A stretch of DNA of 64,000 nucleotides from assembly GCA_020723765.1 (NCBI GenBank), contig DYIF01000001.1, forward strand, positions 155,918 through 219,917, given 5' to 3'. Every line of letters starts with the position of its first letter. Positions within the stretch are counted from its first letter, which is position 1. Made by a program: the position numbers and the translations under genes. The DNA is from Elusimicrobium minutum (GTDB lineage Bacteria > Elusimicrobiota > Elusimicrobia > Elusimicrobiales > UBA9959). Shown in pieces: positions 32,186 through 45,700 of this stretch. The notes under the pieces are model-generated. The model was not told the DNA's origin. It saw nothing but the letters and a program-made list of their open reading frames with translations, and searched no databases.

Positions 32186-33025
32186 CTAAATTCCGCAGAC
32201 CGATCTGAATTTGGTCTGCCATCTTAAATGGAATGTGGTTGTTTTTACGTCTTTCCCGCTTCCACTTGTGCTTTTCATAGTGTTTACCGCTCCACCCAAG
32301 CTAAGCCCTATGTTCCTAAAAACTATATCAAAACCTGGAGTAGCGCTTAAAGGTGTGGATTTAATGCTTTGAGAATCGGAGTAGGTACTACCTACCATGG
32401 TGGCCGAATAAGAAACGCTACCTCCCAACTCCTGATTGAAATCCACATAGGGCACAAACTTAACCGGGCCCATATTAATTCCCGCCTGTATACCGAACTG
32501 CCAGCCTAACATCATGGCAAAGCTTGTAAGATAAGCGGTATCTTTATACCACGTTGGAGGAAAACCGGAAGGATATAAATATTCGAAACTTCCGACAAGC
32601 ATTGTAAAGTTCATATGAGGTCCGAAATAAAAAGGCAAACTGAAATCGTCCTCTTCTTTTCCGGCCAGATCAAAATAAAAATTAGGCCGCATACCGAATG
32701 TCATACCGGTCATATTCATCTCTGAATCTAAAGAACCAAGCCCGGAAGCAAAGTTTCCTTTTCCAAATACGCCGCCGAAGTTATAACCCCAGCTAAAACC
32801 CCCGCTTTCCCATTTTTTAACCGTTCTTGCGGCGGAGTAATTTATAGCTTTAAACTTAATATCGTCGACTTTAATGCTAACATAATCTATACCCCCGTCC
32901 TCTCTCGCATCTACCGACCTTAAATTCAATATATTAAACGGCGGGGGTGCAAACTGGAAAGTTTCGGAGGCTTTAATATTATTTGAAAATAAAAAAGCCG
33001 TAAATAATAACAAACGGATTTTCAT
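32186..33025 (-). CDS. Probable outer-membrane beta-barrel protein
   Basis: 279 residues with a signal peptide (RLLLFTAFLFSNNIKA-SE). The mature protein alternates hydrophobic and polar residues in strands rich in Gly and aromatic residues (GGFSWGYNFGGVFG, TFGMRPNFYFDLAG, FPFYFGPHMNFTMLVGS-like), and ends with TFHLRWQTKF then RSVCGI. This is the look of a small transmembrane barrel, though the last residues are not the standard C-terminal Phe. GGAGGAGG precedes ATG 33025. It is divergent from the plus-strand lipoprotein, with a 68-bp shared spacer. Transport or structural role unknown. Confidence 0.68.
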   Translation of the reverse strand: MKIRLLLFTAFLFSNNIKASETFQFAPPPFNILNLRSVDAREDGGIDYVSIKVDDIKFKAINYSAARTVKKWESGGFSWGYNFGGVFGKGNFASGLGSLDSEMNMTGMTFGMRPNFYFDLAGKEEDDFSLPFYFGPHMNFTMLVGSFEYLYPSGFPPTWYKDTAYLTSFAMMLGWQFGIQAGINMGPVKFVPYVDFNQELGGSVSYSATMVGSTYSDSQSIKSTPLSATPGFDIVFRNIGLSLGGAVNTMKSTSGSGKDVKTTTFHLRWQTKFRSVCGI

Positions 33026-33093
33026 AATTCCTCCTCCCTTCTAAACACACCGGATATGTGTTATAATTTGATTATACTAAAAAAAGAGGAAAT

Positions 33094-33714
33094 ATGAACA
33101 AAATATTTAAACAAACAATTAAAATGAGTTTTGTTATATTACTATATTCCTGCGCCTCCGCTCCGCTAAAGCCGAAACATACTACTCCTTTCCCGGAAAA
33201 ACTGGCACTTTTACCTTTCGATAATATGAGCGTAGATATAGATGCCTCTTTTATAATGGAAAATTTATTAGAGTCTTATATAGACTCTGCCGGTTTTGAT
33301 CTTCAGGACAGAAAAATAACTTACGAAAGACTCAAACTCATAGGCATATCCGACGGGGGACAGCTTAATTCTGTAACTACGCAGGAGCTTGGAAAAATTT
33401 TGGACGCGGACGCTTTGATATACGGAGAGGTTAGAGAATTTAACAATAAAAACATAGGCGTTTATTATTCAAGAACCGTAGAGGTTTCGATTAAATTGGT
33501 AGATTCGAAAACAGGAGAGATTTTGTTTGAAACGGTAAAACGAAAATCCAATTCAAAATTGGGGCTTTCGAAAGAAGCGGCATTGGATAACTTAAAAACA
33601 GGATATGCTCAAAAAGCTTTGGAAACCATAACAAAAAGCCCGTTAAAAGAAGAAGCGGACGAAGTAGCTCGGATGTTAGCTAAAGAACTTTCAAAATTTA
33701 GGAAAAATTGGTAA
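33094..33714 (+). CDS. GNA1162/CsgG-like lipoprotein
   Basis: 206 residues. Lipobox LYSC (Cys20) after a short signal peptide. The mature part has LALLPFDNMSVDIDASFIMENLLESYIDSAGFDLQD followed by LGKILDADALIYGEVREF and IKLVDSKTGEILFE, the pattern of GNA1162/DUF799 and CsgG-like lipoproteins, which assemble at the outer membrane. CsgG forms a secretion pore for curli; a similar export role next to giant surface proteins is tempting but unproven. AGAGGA ribosome site. Its TAA ends at 33714 and the giant gene's stop codon begins at 33715 on the other strand. Confidence 0.82.
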   Translation: MNKIFKQTIKMSFVILLYSCASAPLKPKHTTPFPEKLALLPFDNMSVDIDASFIMENLLESYIDSAGFDLQDRKITYERLKLIGISDGGQLNSVTTQELGKILDADALIYGEVREFNNKNIGVYYSRTVEVSIKLVDSKTGEILFETVKRKSNSKLGLSKEAALDNLKTGYAQKALETITKSPLKEEADEVARMLAKELSKFRKNW

Positions 33715-36700
33715 TCAGTGTATTATTCCTATTTTCTTTGTAACGGTAGTAGAGCCTTTCGGGCTTGATGCTTTAATTCTGACTATATACCCGCCTTTGG
33801 ATACAGTAGCTCCTAAATCGTTTTTCCCGTTCCATTCTATGTAATTGGAACCCATCTGAGCGCCTTTATTCCCTCTCGATATCTTGATCTCTTTTACAAG
33901 ATATCCCAATAAATCATATATACTTATAGTAACCTCGGCATCGTCGTTGAGTATATAAGCAATGGTAACTTTACCCTCTTTTCCGCCTTTTCTCAAATCT
34001 ACTGGGTTTGGATAAGCGTCTACTTTTTGGATTATCTCTTTACCTATGCTTGTAGCCGCAGGTTTGGAAACCTCAGACCAATCGGAAGACAATCCCGCAA
34101 AGTTCCATGCTCTTATTCTATAAGTATAATAATTACCTGCGGGTCTTGGAGACTCTCCTGGGATTATCGGGTCGCCTACGGTGTATAAGTTATTTATACC
34201 GCCGCCGTATTTATAACCCGGTATGCCGTTAATTGTTTTCCATATTGGGCTTGTGTTTTCTCTTTCTTGTATTTCGTAAGCCATTATGTTGGACTCGGGA
34301 TCGGTAGATTGAGTCCATTTGAGCGAGTAGCTCTGACCTGCGGCCACGCCTTCGGGAACCTGAGGCTGAGGCGCACCTGGTGTTGTGGGTTTGGTCGTAT
34401 CTATTCTAAATATTAACACAGGCGTTCCGTTTTCATTTGGTATATAACCTCCGCTGGAAGTAACGGCTCTAACCGAAACTATATATGCCCTATCGGATAC
34501 CACCTCTCCCCACGGAGTATGCATTGAAGAGTATGAGCCCTGTACTCCTCTTTCAAGTATTCTAAATGTCTGGTTGTCTATCTTTGAAACAAGCATTATC
34601 TCGCTACCGACATAAACTATACCTTCCTGAGCGAAATTAGAAGCATCTTTTACCGTAAAGCTTGAAGAATCCAAAGTTATTCTTGAAGTAAGAACGGTCA
34701 TATTACCAGGCGATAATGAAATATTTTTAACAGAACCGGATAATACGTTTCCTACAGAGTCCCAACTCTTTTTAATACCGGTAACATCTCTATAATTTTC
34801 ACCGACAGTCACCTCATACCTCACAACTGATGTTGTAGCCGGCTGCCATTTGGCAATTAATTCATTTGTTTTAGAAGACCAAACCGTAGGAACCGCTCCG
34901 ACCTGGGGCACGGAATAATAAAGTCTCTGGTTTTGATATCTGTCGCCTATGAAGTATAAAGGCTCGTTCCAACCGTTATCTACTATTCTATCCGGTATAT
35001 AATCAAGATTAGACTCAAAATCTACTATTCTATCTCCGTCTATATCGAACGAAGGATATTGAGAGTTATTAAGAGATATGTTAACACATTTGCCTTTATT
35101 AAAGAAATCGAAGTTATCCGGGACTCCGTCTCCGTTTATGTCTATCAAAGGTTCGTTGGGCTTGCAGGAAGTCATAGTGGAAGCGTATATCCATTTGGTC
35201 TCATCCGGCAGAGGATAACCATCCGAACCTACTAAAATATTTCCGCTTGAATTTACAAGCGCATAAGCGGGATAGCCGTTTGGCGCTATTATTATAGGCT
35301 GATAAACGGGGGTAAGCTTAATATTACCCGAAACTATGGCTATTTGATTTATTGAAATAGGATATCTGTCGGAAAAATACTGACCAGCAGCTAAAGGCAG
35401 GCCGTTAGGACCTTTTATATCTATAAAATTATTTATAGATAGTCCGGCTCTGTGACCTATTATGGAAGAGCCGGATAGATCGGTTTGTCCCGTATTTATA
35501 AGAACGTGCAATATTGTCGTATTGGTAGTAACGGTTATATAAGGGAGTTCGTTTTCTTTTAATGTTACGGAAATACCGTTTTTGAAAGTAGAAGTGGAAT
35601 ACCAGTAAGTAATTCCGAGCCTCTTATCAAATAGCGGAGAGAAAGAACCGTCGTTATCCATATCTTTCCATATACTTACTCCGCTAAAATCTCCGTCTCC
35701 AAGTCCCGTCGAGGATTGTTCTATAGTTCCGGTTTGAGTAAAATTGATCTGACCTATCCTTATAAAATCCTGAGTTGATTTCAGTTTAAGACTCATAACA
35801 GGCAAATCGTTTTTATTTATTTCCGCAGAAAGAGGTGATATATCGATACCAACAATATTTAAATATACTGCTCTTATAGGTATCAAGCTTGAACTAAATG
35901 GGAATGCGCTTATTCTTGTGCCCTCGGGATTAAACTTTGAAATATTTACAAATATGTTTTGATTTACATTGTGCGGGTAATTAACATTTATCCAAGAATT
36001 ATCGTTTATTAAAGCTCCCACTTTGTTTCCTGGAATCGCGGTTTCCCCTATGTCATATGCTATAAAAAAAGTCTGAGGCAAAGGAGATAGCATCTGAGTT
36101 TCGCTAAGATTTATCTCGGCCTGCAATTCCAATAATTTTTCCTGGTCGTATAAATCGACCTTTTTAACCTTAGAGCCGATGGAATGATTTATTTGCGGAG
36201 TATATCTGTCTCCGAGTTTCATACCTCTTGTAATAATGCTTATATAAGGTTTATTATATGAAGAACTCCAGCCGACTGTTGAGAAATAAACAAGCTCCGA
36301 ATCGCTTAACATCAAATATCCTTTAGACGGGAATCCTTCCGTAGATTCCACAACTAAGTTAAACGGAGTCGTTTCGGTGGCGGTATCGGTTGAAGCGAAA
36401 AGGATGGAGGATTTCGTTTCTTTTTCCGAAATATTAACATCGTTTACGTCCAACATATCGTTCTGATTTGCGTCTCTATAAATCTTTATAAACTTAACGT
36501 CGCTGTTTTTACCGAAAGGCGCCGCGGGGTCGTTTGAAGCTCCGGTTCTTCTCATCTTGATTGAATACCATTTCGCAAAACCCGCATCGGTTTTCATATT
36601 AAATCTAAGAACGGGGACATCCTGTTGAGCCTGCCCAACCCCACCGCTGACCACTACTTCATCAGCTATATCATAAAAACCTAACCTTACATCAGAAGGA

Positions 36701-39700
36701 ACTTCTTGAATTACCATAGGATAGGTTCTGACCGGATATGTGGTAAGAACTATGTCATTGGGGATAGATACGGTGAAATAAGAAGTATCGGGCAATAACA
36801 AACCTACGGTAGAGCCCAATATGCCGAACTGAGATATGTCGTAAGCGACAAAGAAACATGCGGTGGTTGTTGTTACCACAAGCGGTTTTTTAAGAGTAAT
36901 AGCAACCTGGTTTTGAGCGAAACTTTCGTTTCCGTAAGACATCAAATGCTGATATATCCCATTTTCATCTTTTGATTTATCCGCCGTGTCGAATATACAG
37001 TTATTGTTTGAGTCTTCAAAGACCTTAACAAGGTTTATATCCGTATCGTTTGCGCTTCCTATTTTATTTAACCTTATAGCCTCAACTTTCGCCGAAGTTT
37101 TATCAACCTTCATCCTCATTGAAAGAACTCCGACATCCTTATCGTTTTGTATGGTATAAGCGGGGGAAATATCTTCCGGAATTACCGTAACGGTATTTAC
37201 TTCTGGCAATATCAAATTAGCCCCGGAGAATATCGCGCCTTGAGGCAAATTGGCCTTATGACCGGCGTATGAAGGACCGAATAAGAAATGCTCGGGATCC
37301 ACTACATTCGCGCCGGTAACGTCGTTCTGAGGATCTAAAAGTATATGAGAGAAATTGGATGTGGGAGATATGTCTACGGTAACAAAAACATTTGTCGGAG
37401 TGGAACCCAATATGACATAATTTTGATTGGGTCCCAACCTCGGGTCTTTAACATAAACGGTAACTTTTCCCATCGGGTCTATATTGCCAAACCTTCCGCT
37501 TCCTATAAGATAATCGCTAAGATTTTGGCCGGAAATCGGGTCTCTGTCGAAAAGGCCGTTACCGTTATCAAGCCAAACTTTTACGTTTAACACATCAGAA
37601 TCGTATCCGTTTAAAGGAGCGGGCTGGCTTCTTGTAAACTTAACCCCTTCCCACCTGACGCCAAAGCCCGGAGTGGTTAAAGTCATTTTCATTATGGGCC
37701 AGTTTGTTTTACCTTGATAAACCGAACCCGTTAAAACGGTTCCGCTTGTGTGATTTACTATCGGCGAGCCGAACTGACCTCTATCTACGAATGTTAAAGT
37801 ATTGCCGGAGATCCCGTTATATTTTATTATTTCATTGTCTACGACCAGATAACCGCTTGGAGCAAGCCCGGTAGTAGAACTTACGTTCCACGCGGCGTCC
37901 TGAGGTCCCGGGGTTGTAACATCCTGAGTTAATAATATCGTCGGAGCGACCACTCCGTCGGTGGAAACCATTAAAGGAGTAGCAACCACCGTAATAGTCG
38001 AAGGAGCGGCTATTATTTCTCTAAGTATTGAGGAGTAAGGAAGAGTAGAAGAAGATAAATCCACATAATTTGGAAGCGAAATAGAATTTTTTGTAGGATC
38101 GTCGAAAAGCGGACTGTTTTGAGGAAGAGAATCGGATTTAATATAAGCTCCTAAATATCTTTGATTCCCAAACTGGTCGTTAGGCATTGCGCTTTCTTTA
38201 ATATCGTAGGTTACAAAATATCTCTGAGACACATTCTTTGATTGAGCTTCCAGATCGGTCATTATTCTAACGGAAGTTGAAAAATCCACTCTCGCCACAA
38301 GAGGACCGTATATAGTATTGCCGAATGTTCCGCTTCCTATGAAAACGTCTTTGGTAGCGTCTAAAAATCCATTATTATCGGCATCGTAATAAATTTTGAC
38401 TGCATCCACATCGTTTAAAGCGGAACCTTCGGAAATAACCGAACCTGTCGCATATATCATTATCCAACCCCATTTTGCGTCGGCGACATTAGTCTTAAAT
38501 TCCAGATTCAAAACCGGTTGATCTTTCGCTTTTTGTTGTAAAGTGGGACCTTGAGTGGTTTGAGTGGCTATCACTATCACTTTATCTGCATATTCTCTCA
38601 TTCTGGAGACAAGAGAAACCGATTTTCCTGGAGGCGTAACGCCAACGTTGTAAGTGGACATAATCTTTGGAGATTGTAAATTAAAATAATCCGTAGTTCT
38701 TATCGCTATACCCAAATTGGAGTAGTCGCTTACATAAGCAAGCGGAGATATATCGTAGGTTATGAAATAATCTTTTTCTTGAGGATATATAACCTGGCCG
38801 TCCGGGTTATTTTCATCTCCGACAAGTGGAATTATAGCCTGGCCGGATATAACCGTACCGCTGGACCAATCTCTGGCCATAGTTCCTTCGGCGCCTCTTA
38901 TGACCTGAGTGAAACTGTTGTTTATATAATCGACGCTCGAATAATAAATAACTTCTTTCAAATTAGGATCCGGTTGATCGTCGTTTATTATAAGTCTTCC
39001 CGGAGCTGGCGGGAAAGGGCTGTCTACGGGGAAATATTTAGATATGTCTGCGACTCTTATAACGGTATCCGCCGATGTTATCGGGCTAAATAAAGTGGAA
39101 GCTGGGAATGTCCTTTTATTTATTGACGGAAGATTGACATTCCTATCTTTTGTTTCGTCAAAAAGCCCGTCTTTATCCAGGTCGTACCAGACGTTTATGG
39201 AGGTGACATCGTCGTATTTGTTATAAACCGGAGTTCCTCCGTTTTCCAAAGATACTATCCATCTATCCAATTTAATGCCTTTCCATAAAGCCGACCCTTT
39301 TGCTGCGTTAATTTTCAAAGTCATTCTTACTATTGGTTTATTCTTATCGTTTTGTGTTAAAAAGGACGGTTTTGAAAAGTCGTTTGGAGAGGATCTGTTT
39401 ACATCCTCCAATCTTACGACGTCTCCCGTAGCTATGACCGGTATAGTGGAAGAAACTATCGGACTAAAAGACGCTACTTTTTCCGTAACTATGCCGTCTC
39501 CGTCTACTCTTGCTCCGTGATATGTGCCCGGTATGGCTGCTTCGTCAAGTTCGTATACTACAAAATATGTTCTGGTTGAGGTATCTATAAATCCGTCTAT
39601 TGAGGGATATTGTATCGGCAAAGCCCACATATTAGGGTCATTAGGATCGATAGTAGGCGGATTTAACGGGTCGGTTATTTCTTTGTCTATTGAAAATTGA

Positions 39701-42700
39701 AAGTCTCCGTCGCCCAAAGCAGGATCTCCGCCTATGGAATCTAAAAATAATCTCATTGATTTTATATCCGCGGGGTTGCCGTCTCCAGTTTTTATTACCT
39801 TTATAGTCCTAATATAACCGTAGAATTCATTTGTCCAAGCTTTTATCTTAAGCATACCCACCCTGGACTGACCTTGCTCTACATACGAATACTTATCAAG
39901 CGGCATTGCCGTAGGCTGCCACCATGCGGCTATATCCTCACCCGCTATCTGTATCTCGGCCGGTGCTCTTGTAACCGGAGATGTGGATGTGGCTATGGGG
40001 AAATTATTATAAGCAACACCTATATTGGTAGATACTGTTATAAGCGTCGGATTATCTATTGCAAGAGCTAAACTCGTAGGAACGTTCGCAGTAGTGGAAA
40101 TTCTAACCGTTATAAAATAATTTTTAGGCACATTGGTTATCAATGTGGCGGTAGAGTTTTTGGTATCTAAGCTTTCAAACCTCCACCCCTGTTGATTAAC
40201 ATCCCAAACTCCGGTGGATATAAGTATATCTTTAGGCGTGCCGCCCAAAGTATCCTCTCCGTCAAACAATCCCGCCTGACCGTCCATCGGATTATCCCAA
40301 TATAAACCTATTTCTCTTACGTCTCCTGGCGGCAGAGTGCCGCTTGATTTTACTATAAGAGCTTTTAATATTCCATCAGCGGTACCTAAGGGTTTTGTTT
40401 GTAAGGTCAAACGCAACATCGCAATAGGAGACGGAGAGCCGTTTACAAGCCCGTCTCCCTGATATATGCTTGTCCTGTAAAGTCCCATTGAAACCTTATT
40501 TGGCGGAAGCGGATTTTCTGGAGCCATATCCACTGGAGTAACGAGAACGCCGCTTAAAGGCACATCTATATCCGAATAAACCGGTTTTCCTCTTGCCATA
40601 TCGTTTGTATAACCGTATATGGCCGGGTTAAAATAATCTGTTACTCTTATATTCAAAGTTTCTATATATCTATCTACCAGCCTGAAAACTCTTACACCCT
40701 GATCGGATTCTGTAAAAGTATAATAAGTATTATTAGTATTAAGGTCTCTAAAATCTGCGCCTTGAACAGAATTGTTAGTTGAAATTATAGTACCGGTATA
40801 ATACTGACCGTTTATTGGATCCCCAGTGGCTAAATTTCCAAATTTATCTCTCATATTTAATGTAATAAAACCATTTTGCAAGACCCCTAATGGGTTTGTA
40901 GGAGTATAGGGATGATGAAGTGTTATATAATCCGCTTTATTAGGAGTTATGTAATGATACTGGGTTACTGAATTTAAAAGAACGGAATCAACACTTCCGC
41001 TCATAACCAGGCCCACTGTTCCGACAATCGTATCCCAAATATAATAATTGGCGAAAGAAGAGCCCGGAGGTATTATGGTATTTAGCGGATTTACAGACAA
41101 CAATCTCCAATTAGGATTAGAAGGAACGGTTTCCTCTTCCGGCAATATACCGCCGTAAACCGTAGTTCTTGTAGAGGTTACCGTTAAATTAACTATAGAA
41201 GAAGTTGTTGTGACATTGTCGAATATATCTCTTATCGAAACCGTTATGTTCGTGGGCGTGGTAACTCCCAAAACATAATCCGCATACTGAACCGTAGTTC
41301 CGGCTACAAGCCTTCTTGAAGGCGTTTCTATATTAAAATGATGAGGAGCCGCGGGTATAACGGAATAAGAAGTAATGGCAACCTGCCAGTTTTTCTCTAT
41401 AACCGTATCGACTGTTAAAGTATGGGTAGAGTTATAAGTAGCAAGAGTATCAATGAAATAGAAAGTAGTTGTAGATTCGCCCAATTTCATTTTAATGGTA
41501 GCGGGTCTTGTCGAAACAAAATTCTGATCATCCGGCCAGCTTACTCTAAAATTACCGCTCGATGTTGACATAACATAAAAATCAATACCGTTACCCGGAG
41601 AATCTTCGGCTATTACCGGAGTTTTGTTTCCGAAATAATCTTCTATAGAAACAATCAACATTTGAGATGTAGTTCCGGCTACCACAGACTGACCCGCACC
41701 TTGCCTGAAACCTATCTGGTAAGTGTAATCGGGAACCACTTTTACGCTTTGAGTGGAAGCCTCCCAGCCTGTTTTACCTACGACATTCGCCGATATTATC
41801 GGTTTGGTCGGCAGATATACCGAGTACTCATCGCTCGATTTTGTATCTATATAATAAAATTTAACTTTATAATTATTGGTAGTAATATCCGCGGTAGATG
41901 TAGGAGATGCAAATTTATAAGTATATGTCGAATCCGTTTGAGTCGAAAGAGAAAATCCGAAATAATCGTAATACTTCGAAGCTTCTCTTGTAAAACTGGA
42001 AAATCTTATGGTGTAAGTATAGGTCGCTATGGAGGGGTTATCGAAGATGTCTCTTAGCTGCGCCTCAAACTCCTGAGTGGTCCCGACATAATCAGTTATC
42101 TTTCCGGCCACAACGGTTCTCGGATTATTTACTATGGAAACCTTCGCCACATCTATTGGTCTTGTCTCCAAATCGTAAACCGCCGGAGCCAGAGCCCCGC
42201 TTCTTGCCTCTATTCTCCAGTACCCAGGCCTTCCGCCTTCGGCTGTGTTAGAAGACGGAGAAGTTCCGCTAAATGAAGCCACTCTGTCGTGATATCTAAA
42301 CGAAACCTGAGACTGACCGTTGTATATTACGGCCTGAGGTATAAAACCGGTGTTAGCCAAATTCCTAAATCCGTAATCTCCAAAAGTCCCAAATGTTCCC
42401 ATAATCTTTCCCAAATTGGTATGAACATCGACATGGGAAGCCAGTAAAGTTGGAAATACTACAAGATCTCCGTCGGTAGATATATTATCGAAGTCGTCTC
42501 TTCTTTCAACAGTAAACAAGCCGCCGGCCCCTGGCACCTCATCTATTCCAACAGTTATATAAGCCGGGGTTGATACCCATACCAACTTAGTAGGAGTTCC
42601 GCCTTTTGTCACAAGCCTTCCAGTAACATTTTGCTTCTTAGCTATATACCCGTCAAGCATGTTGATGGTAGTAGTTCCTATCCAGACCCTAGCCCAATCG

Positions 42701-45700
42701 TTTGATTTGGACGAAACTTTGTAAGACAACGGAACCAATCCACCTATAATACCGGAAGAGTTGGTATACCAGATTGTTGAAGTACCGATATCGTACCACA
42801 AACCGCTACCGCTATCCTGCCATTGCAAAACCCCGGTAGAACCCGAAACTTGGGCTATCTGGATATAACCGGCTACTCCGGCTGAAGATATGTTATTATC
42901 ATAAGCATCGACAGCCTGAGCTGTAAGTACTTGTCTTCCCGGGTTAGACAAAGAACCTGCGCCGACAAGCGTATCCTCATAAGGATTTACTTTAAAAGCA
43001 TATAAATCTCCCGGCAATACATATAACTCTTGAAGCGGATTAACGCTTACTAAAGGATTATATACATCCACAGCCCCTATATAATCTGTGCCAGATTTTT
43101 TAAGGGTAAACCAGAGAGGTAAATACTTAAATCCTTTATCGGATGTAAAGAAATTGGTAGTGGCAGAAATAAGCGAAGGTTGTTGATTAGGATTAGACTG
43201 ATTCGTAACTACAAAAGTTACAGTTCCCAAATAAATATTAGGTCCGGTTGAACATAAGTTATCGTATTGATCGTAAGCTCCCAAATAAGCATCAAAGGCT
43301 ACACCGGCAACAACCGTTGTTGAAGGCATCGTGTATTTAAGTTTAGAAACTGGGGCCGGCCAAACTACCAAAGAAGCCGATCCAGAAGAATAGCTTACTG
43401 AAGATGAAGAAGATGTAGAGGCTATTATGTTATAAGTATTTGAAGAAACTTTGGGTAGAGCGGAAAATAAAGCGTAACCGTTAGAAAGAGTTTGATTTGC
43501 CGGCGGAGTTATTTTGGAATCGTTCGGGAAAGACAATTTTACATCCGGCATAACGGCTATAGGATTAGTATCTTGACTAGATCCGGTCTGTTCGGTAGCT
43601 ATATTATAAAAATCGTCAACCAGATAAACCTTAACGTTTAAAGGACCTGAATCTATGGTATAAGGTAATGCGGTTCCGGATTTGCCCGGGTTTGGATTTT
43701 GTATCTGAGTAAATTTACAAGGCGGATTTATATTACAATAACCTTCCAATATATTTTCTCCGGGTAAAGTTATATGAAGTTTTGTAGCGGTAGAAGAATA
43801 TACTTTAAATATTGATTTAGCTTGTAAATCATTATTAAGACATATATTTGTAGGAGAATTGGCGGTACATATATCATTACCGACAGCTGCGGAAGGATAG
43901 AGTTTAATAAATGTTGATGTTGATTTTTTAACAAGATTAACCGGTATATCTACGCCCCCGTAAGACATCGTAACGGTAGAAGGATCTATATCATAGGGAT
44001 CGTTAGTATATATGTAAACATCCGGACCGGTCACGACATCTTTACATATATTAAAATATCTGTCTACCAAATTGGCTCTTACATAAAACATTGTTCCCGC
44101 TGTTGGAGTAGATATATTAATAGTCTTACCACCGTTAGGATAAATTCCATTACCGGGTATATTTGTTTCTCCGGGCATTAACAATTGCAATCCGTAAGGA
44201 TTATTATGTTTTACGGTAAAAGTGGAAGACTGAGGATCGGCCGCTATCCCTGAATCGTAATAATCTATCGCGGTTATATATTGTTGAGTCGCTATTCTAA
44301 GCTCTATGGGTATTAAGTCGGTATATCCGAAAGCTGTATTTATATCCACTGTAGAAACCGATGGAGCATAAGAATCGACCGGAGTATTTATTTTTACGGT
44401 TACCGCTCTTCCGGGTACCAAATTAAAATAATCGTCGACAACGCCTACTCTTACATTAAACGAAACTCCGGCGGTAATCGTCTGATTCAAACTTCCTTGT
44501 TTGCCAATATAAGAACCTTGCCACCAGTTCTCTCCGGGCAGTAAAGTTAAAAGCCTTCTCGGAACATTCGGATTTATGTTAACCGGTGTGGCCGTATCAA
44601 CACTCAAAACCGGTCCCCACACCGGCGGATCATTAACCAACTCGGCTCTTATCGAAATTGGGCCGGCTCTTCTTGGAGTTATGGCGAATGTGGCACTCGT
44701 AATTACAACCTGAGAAGAAGGAACCACAGCTCCGAAAGGATCGTCTATTAATACCCTTATCTCTTGACTTGCTCCGGGAACTAAATTCCAGAACGAATCG
44801 GTTATATCTACCGTAACATAAAAAGTATCTCCGGCTTTCAAAGTATTAGATGGAGTTCCTGTTCTTCCTTTGGTAATCGGATTGTTATCTCCCGGAACTC
44901 TCGATTCGCCCGGTAACAAAACTCTTAACTTAGTCGGAGTGTTAGGGCCAACAGGAATGTCCACAGATGTTTGAGAAATAAGAGTCGGAACTCCGGTTAA
45001 GTCGACAGCCGTGAGTTTCCTTGGAGTTGCGGTCCTGAATGTTATTCCGCTTACTACCGCCGTTCCACCGCTCATCGTAAAATTACCGACCGTAGGATAG
45101 AACGGATCGTCCGAGGTTACTCTTATGGTTCTGTCGGTTACAGTCGTCGGGTTATATCTTGAATCTACTGCATAAACATATGCGTTAAATCCTATGCCGG
45201 CAGTTTGAGTCGAAACGCTTCCGTCTACTCCGTAAGTATAAACATTTTTACCGGCAACCAAATATTGGTTTGGAATCTGCCACATAAGTCTTACCGCGGT
45301 TCCGGGGACTACAGAAATGCCGCCGACTGTGGAAGTAGAAAGTTTTGGATTTATACTGTCATTATCTATACTATTTATAACAAGATTGGATGTTGCGGCC
45401 GATGGGACAAACCCGTCGAAAAGTATCTCGCCGTTTGCCAAAGGAGCGGGTAAAGGAATATCCGCAAAAACATCGTTTGCGGTTATTTTTACGCTTCTTC
45501 CGTCGGGAGATTTATTATTATAAAGGTCTACGCTTCTTACAAGCAACTGGTAAGTTGTTCCCGCCACAAGCGTATTCAATGTTCCGGATTTTCCGGTTAT
45601 GCTTCCTTCCGATGGCGTTTCTCCAGGAGCGTAAAGCATTAAGGAAATCGGAGTATTTGGATTTACTATTATACCGCTTGCCGTATCTGTGGAATAATTT

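Noticed and set aside
33718-34030. Type IX secretion signal as firm annotation
   Set aside because: The fold fits FlgD-like tails, but no type IX components are present and such tails also occur where type IX secretion is absent.
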